Part shown: piece by piece, positions 54,826 through 63,917 of the stretch
Numbering within the stretch: the first letter of the stretch is position 1
Layout of the letters: each line of letters starts with the position of its first letter
Assembly: GCF_001625655.1 (NCBI RefSeq)
Contig: NZ_AUYB01000146.1
Coordinates: forward strand, 1-64,000
DNA length: 64,000 nt
Source: Pseudoalteromonas luteoviolacea DSM 6061
Lineage (GTDB): Bacteria > Pseudomonadota > Gammaproteobacteria > Enterobacterales > Alteromonadaceae
Direction of reading: 5' to 3'
Notes under the pieces: generated by a model
The model's database searches: none
What the model saw: the letters and a program-made list of their open reading frames with translations, nothing else
What the model was told of the DNA's origin: nothing
Position numbers and translations under genes: made by a program

Positions 54826-56559
54826 ATGGCCCCTCAAGAAATTGCTTTTTTGATTATTTCTGGGTTTAGAAAGCATTACTCTTTATTTCAAGATATTACT
54901 GAACAAGTACCTCACGCATTCGCGACACAGCAATGGCACATTATTGAAAAAGTAAACAAATCTAGGATAAGCCATTACGACGAGCGGGTATCAGATACAG
55001 TTAATATTTTGCGCTTGCATTTTAATACTTCGCAAGTCAACAACCAGCTCTGGTATCAGGTAAAACAAGCGTATATCGAAATACTCTCTTTCCACCCTCA
55101 AGCTGAGTTGGCTGAAACTTTCTATAACTCTGTTTTTTGTCAGCTTTTTCACCATAGCTACTTCAATAATAATTTTATATTTGTAACCAGTTCGCTTAGT
55201 TCAGCTACAACACTGCCTGTAGAAGCAGAATACAGAAGCTACTTCCCTGTCGTCGATGGACTAAAACCAACCATTCATAAAATTATCTCAAATATTAATT
55301 TCCTATGTGAATTTGGTGATCTTGAAGGTGATATTCGCTTACTGCAAAAAGCATTTATAAAACAGGCCCCAAACACTCACCAACAACATTTTAAAATGCG
55401 CTTCGACATATTGAATACACCTTTTTATAGGAATAAAAGTGCGTACATTGTTGGTAGGGTTATTTCTTCTACAGGAACCCAGCCATTCATCATTGCAGTA
55501 CTTCATGACGCAAACGGCAAATTGAAGATTGATGCGCTCATTACTAATAGCACGCAAATGAGCTTAATCTTCGGATTTGCACGGGCCTATTTTATGGTTC
55601 AAACACATGCTCCATCTGCACTTGTAGGCTTTCTCAATCAACTTATGCCCAGCAAAACACAAGCTGAGCTGTATAATTCAATTGGGTTTCACAAGCACGG
55701 TAAAACAGAGTTTTACCGTGCGTTTCTATCTCATCAAAATAGCCACAATGAGCAATTTTGTGTTGCACCAGGCACACCTGGGATGGTTATGCTCGTGTTT
55801 ACTTTGCCGACTTTTCCGTATGTTTTTAAAGTTATTAAGGACCAATTTTCAGAAAGCAAACCTTTTGGCAGAGATACGGTACTAGAGCGCTACCAACTAG
55901 TTAAGAATCATGACCGCGTAGGAAGAATGGCCGATACTCTTGAATACTCCAATGTGGTTATAAGAAAAAGTCAAATAGATGCAGAGCTGCTAGAACAAAT
56001 GAGGGACAAGTTGGCAAATAGTATTATTGAAGACGAAGAATTCATAGTCATTAAACATTTGTATATAGAGCGCAGGATCACACCACTGAATCTCTATCTG
56101 CAAGATGCCTCTGACGCTGAAGCTGAATTTGTAATCGACGATTATGGCCACGCCATTAAAGAGATGTTGCATGTTAATATTTTTCCCGGCGACATGTTAC
56201 TAAAAAACTTTGGTGTGAGCCGCCATAAACGAGTAATTTTCTACGATTACGACGAGGTGCAATACCTCACCGAAATGAATTTTAAAACTTTACCCAAAAC
56301 ATCATTAAATGACCTTTATTGTGGCGAAAGCGCACTATCTTTTGCGCCAAATGACGTATTTCCAGAACAGCTATGTACTTTTGTCCTAACTAACCCTAAA
56401 CTCAGAGCTATATTTGAACGTCTCCATCCAGAATTATTAACTCCTGATTATTGGCAGCAAGCGCAGCGCAACATCCGCCAGCACATAACGAAACACGTAT
56501 TTCCTTATCCCCAAAATCAGCGGTTTGGACAGCACAATAAGAATAAAGGAACACTGTGA
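54826..56559 (+). CDS. aceK: Isocitrate dehydrogenase kinase/phosphatase
   Basis: 577 residues (578 in E. coli). It phosphorylates or dephosphorylates isocitrate dehydrogenase and so directs carbon to the glyoxylate bypass. APGTPGMVMLVFTLP holds the ATP loop, FKVIKDQF the lysine, and IVIKHLYIERRITPLN and ANIFPGDMLLKNFGVSRH-like NIFPGDMLLKNFGVSRH follow. The frame is open from a TTG at 54739, but ATG 54826 has AAGGAGG four bases upstream and aligns with family N-termini. aceB and aceA, its usual operon partners, are not adjacent; a lysR gene follows with overlap. Confidence 0.95.
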   Translation: MAPQEIAFLIISGFRKHYSLFQDITEQVPHAFATQQWHIIEKVNKSRISHYDERVSDTVNILRLHFNTSQVNNQLWYQVKQAYIEILSFHPQAELAETFYNSVFCQLFHHSYFNNNFIFVTSSLSSATTLPVEAEYRSYFPVVDGLKPTIHKIISNINFLCEFGDLEGDIRLLQKAFIKQAPNTHQQHFKMRFDILNTPFYRNKSAYIVGRVISSTGTQPFIIAVLHDANGKLKIDALITNSTQMSLIFGFARAYFMVQTHAPSALVGFLNQLMPSKTQAELYNSIGFHKHGKTEFYRAFLSHQNSHNEQFCVAPGTPGMVMLVFTLPTFPYVFKVIKDQFSESKPFGRDTVLERYQLVKNHDRVGRMADTLEYSNVVIRKSQIDAELLEQMRDKLANSIIEDEEFIVIKHLYIERRITPLNLYLQDASDAEAEFVIDDYGHAIKEMLHVNIFPGDMLLKNFGVSRHKRVIFYDYDEVQYLTEMNFKTLPKTSLNDLYCGESALSFAPNDVFPEQLCTFVLTNPKLRAIFERLHPELLTPDYWQQAQRNIRQHITKHVFPYPQNQRFGQHNKNKGTL

Positions 56560-57494
56560 ATATCAGTAAAATAGACCTCAACTTACTCGTGTACTTGGAC
56601 ACTCTCCTTAGAGAGTGCAATGTCACTCGGGCTGCTAACCAACTCAGTATTACGCAACCTGCGATGAGTAATGGCCTAAAACGCCTCAGAAACTTGTTTA
56701 ATGATCCCATTTTAGTGCGAACGAGTGAAGGCATGGTGCCTACAGAAAGGGCGCTCGAGTTACAGCCAGTAATTCGTGGCATCCTAATGACACTCGAAGA
56801 AACGCTTGCGCCAAATAGAGAGTTTGAAGCCAGCCAAAGTAAGCGTGTTTTTAGGATTATGGCGAGTGACTACGCTGCAAGTACACTTGCCCCCAAGCTG
56901 CTTGCAAAACTCCATAACGAAGCCCCTGACACCACATTGGATATATTGACACCTAGTGACGTCACATTTCATGACGTGGAAAATGGCAAAGTGGACATGG
57001 CCATTAATCGCTTTGAGAACTTACCGCAATCGTTTCACCACAAGCAAATTTGGAAAGATAGCTTTTGTTGCTTAGTAAAATCAAATAACCCAATCAAGGA
57101 AAGCTTTACCCTCGATGCTTATTTGAAAGCGAGACATATTTGGGTTAGTAAAACCGGGTTTGGTGTTGGCGTTGGTATGGACCCTGAAGATGTGCAAAAG
57201 CTTGGTTGGGTTGATGAAGCACTTGCTCATTTTGGTAAACATAGAAATATAGCCACGTTTACACGCAACTATCACGTCGCCATTCACTTAGCCAAAGAGC
57301 AAAACCTTGTTGCAACTTTGCCCTCTAAAGCGGCAAATATTTATAAGGATGACCCATCTTTGGCAATATTGGAGCCCCCTTTCCCAATTCCCCCTTTTGA
57401 GCTTGATATGATTTGGAGCCCACTGCTACATAGAGATGCGAGCCACATCTGGCTACGTCAAAAAATTGCAGAAATTGCTGAAGAAATAAAATAG
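56556..57494 (+). CDS. LysR-family transcriptional regulator
   Basis: 312 residues, GTG start overlapping the aceK stop (GTGA), AAGGA upstream. Winged helix-turn-helix at about 4-62 (RAANQLSITQPAMSNGLKRLR), then a type 2 periplasmic-fold effector domain from about 90. The leading ISKIDLNLLVYLDTLLRE is typical of the LeuO/NodD-like branch. Effector unknown. Its coupling to aceK suggests a role in acetate or glyoxylate control, or simply coexpression with the peptidase gene 5 bp downstream. Confidence 0.9.
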   Translation: MNISKIDLNLLVYLDTLLRECNVTRAANQLSITQPAMSNGLKRLRNLFNDPILVRTSEGMVPTERALELQPVIRGILMTLEETLAPNREFEASQSKRVFRIMASDYAASTLAPKLLAKLHNEAPDTTLDILTPSDVTFHDVENGKVDMAINRFENLPQSFHHKQIWKDSFCCLVKSNNPIKESFTLDAYLKARHIWVSKTGFGVGVGMDPEDVQKLGWVDEALAHFGKHRNIATFTRNYHVAIHLAKEQNLVATLPSKAANIYKDDPSLAILEPPFPIPPFELDMIWSPLLHRDASHIWLRQKIAEIAEEIK

Positions 57495-57499
57495 AACCA

Positions 57500-58972
57500 A
57501 TGAAAAATTATCAAAAACTAGTAGCACACTACCAATCTATTCATAACTTTGAACATCTCCGCGCTATATGTAGTTGGGATCAGGCAACCAATATGCCTTC
57601 GGGCGGCGCTGAGAGTCGTGCACAGGCCATGGCAGAGCTCGCAGTCCACTTGCACAAGCTGCACACTGCCGAAGAATTAGAAGAGCTTATTAATAATGCA
57701 AGCCTTGAGCAACTAACAGAGCACCAACATGCCAGTCTTCGAGAAATTACTCGAGTTTGGCAGCACGCAACAGCATTACCATCTTCACTAGTTAAAGCTA
57801 AAAGTCTAGCTGGAGCAAGGTGTGAACACCAGTGGCGCTTGCAAAGACAACAAAATAATTGGCCCCAGTTTAAGCACAACTTTGATGAAGTCGTGTCACT
57901 GAGCCAAGAAGAAGCTCAGATCAGAGCGGATCTACTCGGCTCGACACCTTATGATGCAATGTTGGATATCTATGAGCCAGGCATGACATCTGTGCAACTT
58001 GATGCACTATTTGGCGATCTTGCATCTTGGTTGCCTGATATGATTCAACAAGCAAAAACCTCCTGTGTTGACCAACACAATGCACATTTTGCAATAGAAG
58101 ATCAAACGCGGTTAGCAAATGAGTTAATGGCCTTTTTAGGCTTTGATTTTAACCATGGACGCTTGGATACTAGCGTACATCCGTTCTGTGGTGGTGTTAG
58201 TCAAGATACACGTATCACAACTCGTTATGAATCAACAGACTTTCTAAACGCCATGATGGGGGTTATTCATGAGACAGGCCACGCCTGCTACGAGCAAAAC
58301 TTACCTAAAGACATGCAAGCTTTGCCGGTAGGAAAAGCCCGCTCTATGGCTATTCACGAATCACAGTCACTATTTTATGAAATGCAAATTGGCCGCAGTG
58401 ACGCTTTTATTCAGTTTTTAAGTGGCAAAGCACAAGCACTCTTTAAACAGCAATCTGAGCACAACACACCCAATATGCTTAAAGCTCAGCTTCAACAAGT
58501 ACAGCCAAGTCTTATCAGAGTTGACGCCGATGAAGTAACGTACCCAGCACATATCATCCTACGATATGAAATAGAAAAAGCGCTTATAAACCAAGAGATT
58601 CAGTGCGGGGACATTCCTGAATTATGGGATGCAAAAATGACTCAGTTGCTTGGCATATCAACCAAAGATAATTACAAAGATGGTTGTATGCAAGACATTC
58701 ACTGGACAGATGGAAGCTTCGGCTACTTTCCAAGCTATACACTTGGCGCCATGTACGCAGCACAATTTAAAGCAGCTATGATGCAGTCAGTGAATATCGA
58801 GCAACATCTTAGCGAAGGTGATTTCTCGCCAATTTATGCGTGGTTGAAAAATAATGTATGGCAACATGCTAGTCGGTATACAACAGAAGAGCTGCTTATA
58901 AAATCGACAGGTCAGCCTTTAAATACCGAGTTTTTCAAAACTCATCTACGCAAGCGTTATTGTAACGGGTAA
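57500..58972 (+). CDS. M32 (Taq-type) metallocarboxypeptidase
   Basis: 490 residues, cytosolic. Zinc ligands H257 and H261 in HETGH with catalytic E258, and E287 in IHESQS; DTRITTRY and the DxRxT-type region precede them, as in thermophilic carboxypeptidase Taq. It removes C-terminal residues from short peptides. It begins 5 bp after the LysR gene with a weak ribosome site, so translation is likely coupled. Confidence 0.93.
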   Translation: MKNYQKLVAHYQSIHNFEHLRAICSWDQATNMPSGGAESRAQAMAELAVHLHKLHTAEELEELINNASLEQLTEHQHASLREITRVWQHATALPSSLVKAKSLAGARCEHQWRLQRQQNNWPQFKHNFDEVVSLSQEEAQIRADLLGSTPYDAMLDIYEPGMTSVQLDALFGDLASWLPDMIQQAKTSCVDQHNAHFAIEDQTRLANELMAFLGFDFNHGRLDTSVHPFCGGVSQDTRITTRYESTDFLNAMMGVIHETGHACYEQNLPKDMQALPVGKARSMAIHESQSLFYEMQIGRSDAFIQFLSGKAQALFKQQSEHNTPNMLKAQLQQVQPSLIRVDADEVTYPAHIILRYEIEKALINQEIQCGDIPELWDAKMTQLLGISTKDNYKDGCMQDIHWTDGSFGYFPSYTLGAMYAAQFKAAMMQSVNIEQHLSEGDFSPIYAWLKNNVWQHASRYTTEELLIKSTGQPLNTEFFKTHLRKRYCNG

Positions 58973-58992
58973 TAATTTCGCAAATTCCTACT

Positions 58993-59025
58993 GTGTAAAG
59001 ATTGCATGCTTTGCAGTCTTTACAC
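58993..59025. terminator. Hairpin between convergent M32 and hypothetical gene
   Basis: 14-base arms (GTGTAAAGATTGCA / TGCAGTCTTTACAC) with one mismatch and a 5-base loop; the right arm contains the stop of the gene ending at 59020. Confidence 0.65.
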
Positions 59026-59376
59026 ACCTACGCCCGCGTCCTGCGCTGCACGGATTTTGTTCAGTAAAAAAGACGCTGTTTCTTTTAGTGGCTGATCTTC
59101 TATCTGCTGCATTCTATGCTCTAAAAAGCTTTCAAGACGGTCACCTTTGAGTGCAGTCAAACACTTCTCTAAAGACTCATTTACGTAGTCATTAAGTGAT
59201 GTCGATGTGCTCCATTCTAATGTGTTGGCCCACTGTAATACATGGCTTAGTTCTCCAGGCTTTAACTCACCACATACGCACTGAGCCATTAAAGCGATGT
59301 CTAACAGGGACTCTTTTTGTAACTGCTCGACGCACACTCCACTGTCGAGATGAGAAAGTAATTGTTCAAACTTCAT
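59020..59376 (-). CDS. Hypothetical helical protein
   Basis: 118 residues from ATG 59376, with AAGGAG six bases upstream; the open frame continues to 59457 without a ribosome site. Soluble, acidic and helical, with three cysteines in the first half (in GVCVE, AQCVC) and repeated Leu spacing. No motif or family recognised. Divergent from the secreted protein gene at 59522. Confidence 0.6.
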   Translation of the reverse strand: MKFEQLLSHLDSGVCVEQLQKESLLDIALMAQCVCGELKPGELSHVLQWANTLEWSTSTSLNDYVNESLEKCLTALKGDRLESFLEHRMQQIEDQPLKETASFLLNKIRAAQDAGVGV

Positions 59377-59521
59377 CAGTAGCTCCTTCAAATTGACGGT
59401 ATTCATAGTTTTTCTTATGCCATTATCGACCTTATAAAACCTCACTCCCAATGTCACTTAAAAAATATACATGTTGGCGGACTTACACTACCCTTTAATT
59501 AGGTCAGCAAGAGCCATAGTC

Positions 59522-60385
59522 ATGCCAAAACCCGCTTTTATTGTTGTTATACTCAGTTTTACTTTATTCTTTTCAGCTCATGGCAAAGACATAATTTCAG
59601 TACCTGTAAACAGAGATATTTACCATTACACACAGCAAATATTAAGTGGCCGTGACCTCAAAGAGATTACACCCGAGATCTTCAATCACCCTTTGTGTCA
59701 ACGAGATATTGTTGACTTAGTACTTATCCAAAAAGCACTTATTTTAGGTAACTCAAGCTTATCTTTCGAATTTGTGTTAATTGATCACGAAGAACAAGAA
59801 ACCCACTTGCTGAAATCGGGTTTGCTGCTTGTTAGTGTTGATACTATGTGGCTCAGCCAAGTACAACCATTGTCGAATAGTGTACTCATCTCCTCCCCCA
59901 TCATAAGAAAGGGAGAGTATTACGCTGGTATTTTTACCGCTCCTAAGAATACTGAAAAATTAGCACAAAAAATTGGCAAAAACTTGTCTCAAGTGAGCGT
60001 AGTGAGCAATGAAAATTGGACGGTAGATTGGCAAACCTTAAAACAGCTAAAACCACGCACCATGTTTAATGAGTCTGAATGGATAATAATGGCCAAATTA
60101 GTGAGTCATGGCTGGGTAGACATTATGCTCGTATCATTCAACAATACAACCGATTTCAGGTACAGCGGAGATGGTTATGTAATCGAAGCAATTAAAGGAA
60201 TTAAAGTTGCTTTACAAGATAGTAGACACTTTGTAATAAGCAGAAAGCACCCTCGTAGTCAACAAACCTTTCGAGAGATCGAATTGGGAATAAAACGACT
60301 CAGAAAAGCAAACTTTATAGAAAAATCATATAGAAACTGTGGGTTCCTAACCAATTTGGTTGATAAATGGCGCGAAATACCCTAG
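59522..60385 (+). CDS. Periplasmic solute-binding-like protein
   Basis: 287 residues from ATG 59522. Signal peptide about 1-21. The body has the look of a type 2 periplasmic binding fold of the SBP_bac_3 kind, without ABC-transporter neighbours: an early SVPVNRDIYHYTQQIL, a hinge around SPIIRKGEYYAGIF, and a C-terminal TFREIELGIKRLRK helix. Solitary proteins of this sort in Alteromonadales are often unassigned. Ligand unknown. Confidence 0.65.
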   Translation: MPKPAFIVVILSFTLFFSAHGKDIISVPVNRDIYHYTQQILSGRDLKEITPEIFNHPLCQRDIVDLVLIQKALILGNSSLSFEFVLIDHEEQETHLLKSGLLLVSVDTMWLSQVQPLSNSVLISSPIIRKGEYYAGIFTAPKNTEKLAQKIGKNLSQVSVVSNENWTVDWQTLKQLKPRTMFNESEWIIMAKLVSHGWVDIMLVSFNNTTDFRYSGDGYVIEAIKGIKVALQDSRHFVISRKHPRSQQTFREIELGIKRLRKANFIEKSYRNCGFLTNLVDKWREIP

Positions 60386-60493
60386 AAAAATCGTATTTTT
60401 ATATATTCGAGTAAACCTTCATATTTGATCCATTTTATTCCAATATCTTTCCCCAAATTAGAAAAAAGACTTAATAGATAATAGGAATCCTTA

Positions 60494-60904
60494 ATGAAAG
60501 AGCTAAGACTTCAAGTCAATACTTTATTTTACTGTGTGCTTGCCACCCTGTCTGTTGTACTTTTAAGCCTTGCAAAATTATTCTTTGATTTGCAACTATC
60601 TCAAATAGCTGCAGTTCAGTTTTTCATTGCGATGGTTGCAACTCTAGCAGTGTCTGTTCATTTCATTTTGGCCCTGTCTGGCCAAAAGTGCGTTACCATT
60701 TGTAATCAGGGATTGTCACATTTCAACATTTTTGGCCGCAGAAAGTTTATTCCTTCGGAAGAAATAACTCGCCTTACAACTAAGAGCTTCCTTGGCTTAA
60801 AAGCAATTCAGATCCATACAGAAGAAAAACGCATAACCCTATTGGCGTTCAAAATCTCTAAAAAACAGAAGAAAACATTGCAGCAATTAGGGTACTTGGC
60901 GTAA
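60494..60904 (+). CDS. Small membrane protein with PH-like domain
   Basis: 136 residues. Two membrane helices (about 10-32 and 38-60) are followed by a beta-rich cytosolic part of 70 residues: KCVTICNQGLSHFNIFGRRKFIPSEEITRL, split by its turn, and FLGLKAIQIHTEEKRI, resembling bacterial PH domains. AGGAATCC precedes the ATG. Function unknown. Confidence 0.6.
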   Translation: MKELRLQVNTLFYCVLATLSVVLLSLAKLFFDLQLSQIAAVQFFIAMVATLAVSVHFILALSGQKCVTICNQGLSHFNIFGRRKFIPSEEITRLTTKSFLGLKAIQIHTEEKRITLLAFKISKKQKKTLQQLGYLA

Positions 60905-60968
60905 AAAGTTGAGATATGGTAGTAATCTGCTTAGGATGCAGCAGCAACCCATAAAATAGAGAAGAAAC

Positions 60969-61883
60969 ATGTCAAATCAATACCCAATTGGCACACCAGG
61001 TACACCATGGTGTAACGAAGAGAAGCAGGTTTGGTATCAACAACAACAGATCCAGCGTTCTTATCACACAAACGTAGAATTCAAGGTAAAATCTCTGAGC
61101 GACATTTGTACCATCGAAGAGTATGGTGTTTTGGCATATAAGGCTGGAAAGTACTCTCTTTTTGCGCTGAAGAATAAAAACTATAATCCTGAGCACGCTA
61201 CAATACTGATCACCGGTGGTGTACATGGATATGAAACCAGTGGTGTGTTGGGTGCGCTTGCTTTTGCTGAGCGCTATATTGAGCAATTTATTGACAGATA
61301 CAATTTCTTAATTTTGCCATGTATTAGTCCTTGGGGTTTTGAGACAATTAATAGATGGAACCCTGATGCTATCGACCCAAATCGCTCATTCTACGCAAAC
61401 AGCCCTGCTGCAGAGTCTCGGCTAGCGATGGAGTATGTAGACGCTTACTCAGGTAATATCATTGCCCATATCGATTTACACGAAACAACAGACACAGATA
61501 ACAGCGAGTTTAGACCTGCTTTGGCAGCAAGAGAAGGCAAAGTAAATCACAACTGGAATATTCCAGATGGTTTCTACCTTGTTGGTCATACTCAAAAGCC
61601 AGAACCTGAATTTCAGAAAGTGATCATTGAAGAAGTTCAAAAAGTGACGCACATTGCTGACGCGGATGAAAATGGGCAACTGATTGGTGTAAAGCTAGAG
61701 CAGTTTGGTGTAATTAATTATGATGGCACTAAGCTTGGACTGTGTATGGGAATGACGAACGCCCCATTTGTTACAACTACTGAAGTCTACCCTGACAGCG
61801 CTAATACAACGCCTGATGAATGTATTGACGGCCAAGTCGCCTCCATTCTTGGCGTATTATCTTTCCTATCTAGTCAAAACTAA
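60969..61883 (+). CDS. M14-like zinc hydrolase
   Basis: 304 residues without a signal peptide. Zinc ligands H86 and E89 in GGVHGYET and H171 in HIDLHETTD; DPNRSF (136-141) matches the arginine region of M14 carboxypeptidases and succinylglutamate desuccinylases. The C-terminal catalytic glutamate is probably that of TTTEVYP. It could be a peptidase or an amidohydrolase of the AstE/aspartoacylase side. AGAAGAAAC precedes the ATG. Single gene with a hairpin terminator. Confidence 0.82.
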   Translation: MSNQYPIGTPGTPWCNEEKQVWYQQQQIQRSYHTNVEFKVKSLSDICTIEEYGVLAYKAGKYSLFALKNKNYNPEHATILITGGVHGYETSGVLGALAFAERYIEQFIDRYNFLILPCISPWGFETINRWNPDAIDPNRSFYANSPAAESRLAMEYVDAYSGNIIAHIDLHETTDTDNSEFRPALAAREGKVNHNWNIPDGFYLVGHTQKPEPEFQKVIIEEVQKVTHIADADENGQLIGVKLEQFGVINYDGTKLGLCMGMTNAPFVTTTEVYPDSANTTPDECIDGQVASILGVLSFLSSQN

Positions 61884-61890
61884 TTGTGGT

Positions 61891-61913
61891 GTTACGGCCT
61901 ACTAGGCCGTAAC
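61891..61913. terminator. Hairpin between convergent M14-like and CBS genes
   Basis: Perfect 10-bp stem GTTACGGCCT / AGGCCGTAAC with an ACT loop; the right arm includes the end of the CBS gene. T-runs are short. Confidence 0.7.
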
Positions 61914-62492
61914 TTCAGCGTGCTCATAAATGATTTCAAAGATCTCTTTAAACGAGTGGGCTTTTTGTAAAATGTTAACAGGTATATGTAGTGCTCTGGC
62001 AATATCTGATGCTGAAATCATGCCACGCAAGTTTTGGTTCTCATCCATTAACAACACATGTTGATGGCCAATCTCTTTCAAGGTTTCTAAGATGTCGCCA
62101 ATGCGCGCATTCTCTACACATTCATAAAACATCGCATGCAAGTCTCCTTTTCGTGTCATCACGTCTTCGACTGTTAAATCCGCACGTGATACATTACGTT
62201 TTTGCGCAGTAGTCAGTACTTTTCTTCCAGTTAAGTCTTTTGAATTCACAACACCAACAAACGTATCATCATGGTCAATCACTAATTTGCATCTGACATG
62301 TCCATTCACCATCATGAAAAGTGCATGATCTATATCCACGTCCTTAAGAATCACTTGCGGATGGCGACGAGTGAAGTCCGTGACAACTTGCTCGGCTGGA
62401 CTAAATATAGACAGAGGATTCCCTTCATAATGCTCACAAAACTGATAAATCCCTTCCAGCTTAGTTGTGTTCAAAAGTTTAAACTCACTCAT
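61902..62492 (-). CDS. Tandem CBS-domain protein
   Basis: 196 residues, cytosolic. Two CBS motifs (about 45-100 and 110-170): DHALFMMVNGHVRCKLVIDHDD-type, split here, GVVNSKDLTG, and HVLLMDENQNLRGMISASDIARAL. Such pairs bind adenosine nucleotides and report energy state; no catalytic domain is attached. GAGGTGG precedes the ATG. Alone. Confidence 0.85.
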   Translation of the reverse strand: MSEFKLLNTTKLEGIYQFCEHYEGNPLSIFSPAEQVVTDFTRRHPQVILKDVDIDHALFMMVNGHVRCKLVIDHDDTFVGVVNSKDLTGRKVLTTAQKRNVSRADLTVEDVMTRKGDLHAMFYECVENARIGDILETLKEIGHQHVLLMDENQNLRGMISASDIARALHIPVNILQKAHSFKEIFEIIYEHAEVTA

Positions 62493-62960
62493 AAACCACC
62501 TCGTGTGGAGTTAAAAAATTGCAGCCATACAAAAAGGATGGTTCATTGTTTGATTAATCGCAAGGAAAATTAAAGGTACTAAACTCCTGATATCAAAGTG
62601 CTGTAATCCCATGTAATAGATAAAATTAATAATCCCTCGTAGAATAGAGACATAGGTTAGTAAACATTACCAATGATACGCAACTGGCTACTTACTATTG
62701 AAGACCTTGCAGATTTCCCTTTATATGTGCCCATTTCGGTGGGCCTATTTTTAATTTATAGGACGTACAGCCAAAACTAGGAACAATATAACTAGTGGGC
62801 TCTACGTACTCAAGAATCTCAGAATTAGGGTAGCTGCTAGCGAAATAATCAAGGAATACGAAGCATTTCACTAGTAGTCTACTTCTTTTATCAGGTAAAA
62901 TTTCTGCAAATGATACGTGCTGCTAACCTCTAGCAATAATACGGAAATCTAGGAAAATCT
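62493..62960. other. Divergent intergenic region with possible small RNA
   Basis: 468 bases between the CBS and FHA genes. A terminator-like hairpin on the plus strand (62729-62750) lies 210 bases before the FHA start with no recognisable gene in front of it. A 35-codon frame (62673-62780) runs through that hairpin and is not credible. No confident promoter was found. Confidence 0.4.
62729..62755 (+). terminator. Orphan intrinsic terminator
   Basis: GCCCA / TGGGC stem with loop TTTCGG, followed by CTATTTTTAATTT. There is no plus-strand gene upstream before 61883, which already has its own hairpin, so it may end a small RNA or a leader. Confidence 0.55.
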
Positions 62961-63917
62961 ATGGCTTACTTGATTGACGAGCAAAAGCTCGAAAAAATAT
63001 ACCTCAAAAGTTACCACACCTTCGGTCGTTTCAAATTTAACGTTGACACATTTTTAGATAAACCCGGCATTTCACGGCATCATGCTATAATTGAGTACAC
63101 CAATGAAAGTTGGCTAATTAGAGATGTCAGTACAAATGGGATTTGGATCAATGACCGAAAAATAGATAAAAACTTACCGTATCAACTGTCTGAAAATGAC
63201 AAAATTGATTTTGCAGCACCTGGTCAAAACTCCTTTGTTGTTGCCAGTTTAAATGCCAACTGCCAGTATTTCGTATCTCAAAACAATCCTAAAAATGTTA
63301 TTGAAATTGAAAATCAAATGCTGCTTCCAAATGAAGAAGAGCCAACACATATAGTTTACTATGACGCACTTTTGAATTATTGGTTTCTGGAAGACTTAAA
63401 CACCTCTGATAGACAAGCGTTAATTGATGGCGGCATTACAAGCCTGTTTGGAGAGCAGTGGTTATTTTTCTGCGCAGGTGTATCAACGATGACAAAACAC
63501 TTGGAACAACAACCGTCAGTTAAACCGTTATCTCTTAATTTTTCGGTAAGTCTGGACGAAGAGAAAACAGACTTATCATTACATGTTGAAGGCGAAGAAA
63601 TCGACTTAGGTAGTCGCAGTCATCATTATTTAATGCTGCTGTTAGCTAGAATACGAATTGAAGACAAGCAATCAGGACTTGATCCCGAATCTCAGGGATG
63701 GATCTACCGTGAAGATCTCGCCAAGAAACTTGGTGTTCAGATGAATCATATGAATATTATGGTGCATAGAGCCCGTAAACAGTTAAGTGAAGCGTCACCC
63801 GAAAAAGCACCGGAAGCAGGCTACATTCTAGAGACAAACAACGGTCAAATCCGAATGAACTGTCAGGATATTACAATATTAAAAGGTGCTCAATTAGAGA
63901 CTCGAATCAGCCTATAA
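62961..63917 (+). CDS. FHA-domain protein with C-terminal winged helix
   Basis: 318 residues, cytosolic. FHA domain about 15-80 with G22-R23, S38-R39-H40-H41 and S57-T58-N59-G60, the phosphothreonine-binding set. A middle region of about 120 residues is unassigned. Residues 205-310 look like an OmpR-type winged helix: a strand pair, EDLAKKLGVQMNHMNIMVHRARKQL as recognition helices (split here), and a closing GYILETNNGQIRM hairpin. This would be a phosphorylation-reading transcription factor. AGGAAAA precedes the ATG. The neighbour lies outside the window. Confidence 0.78.
   Translation: MAYLIDEQKLEKIYLKSYHTFGRFKFNVDTFLDKPGISRHHAIIEYTNESWLIRDVSTNGIWINDRKIDKNLPYQLSENDKIDFAAPGQNSFVVASLNANCQYFVSQNNPKNVIEIENQMLLPNEEEPTHIVYYDALLNYWFLEDLNTSDRQALIDGGITSLFGEQWLFFCAGVSTMTKHLEQQPSVKPLSLNFSVSLDEEKTDLSLHVEGEEIDLGSRSHHYLMLLLARIRIEDKQSGLDPESQGWIYREDLAKKLGVQMNHMNIMVHRARKQLSEASPEKAPEAGYILETNNGQIRMNCQDITILKGAQLETRISL

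Noticed and set aside
62673..62780. 35-codon frame in the CBS-FHA gap
   Set aside because: It runs straight through a terminator hairpin and has no Shine-Dalgarno.
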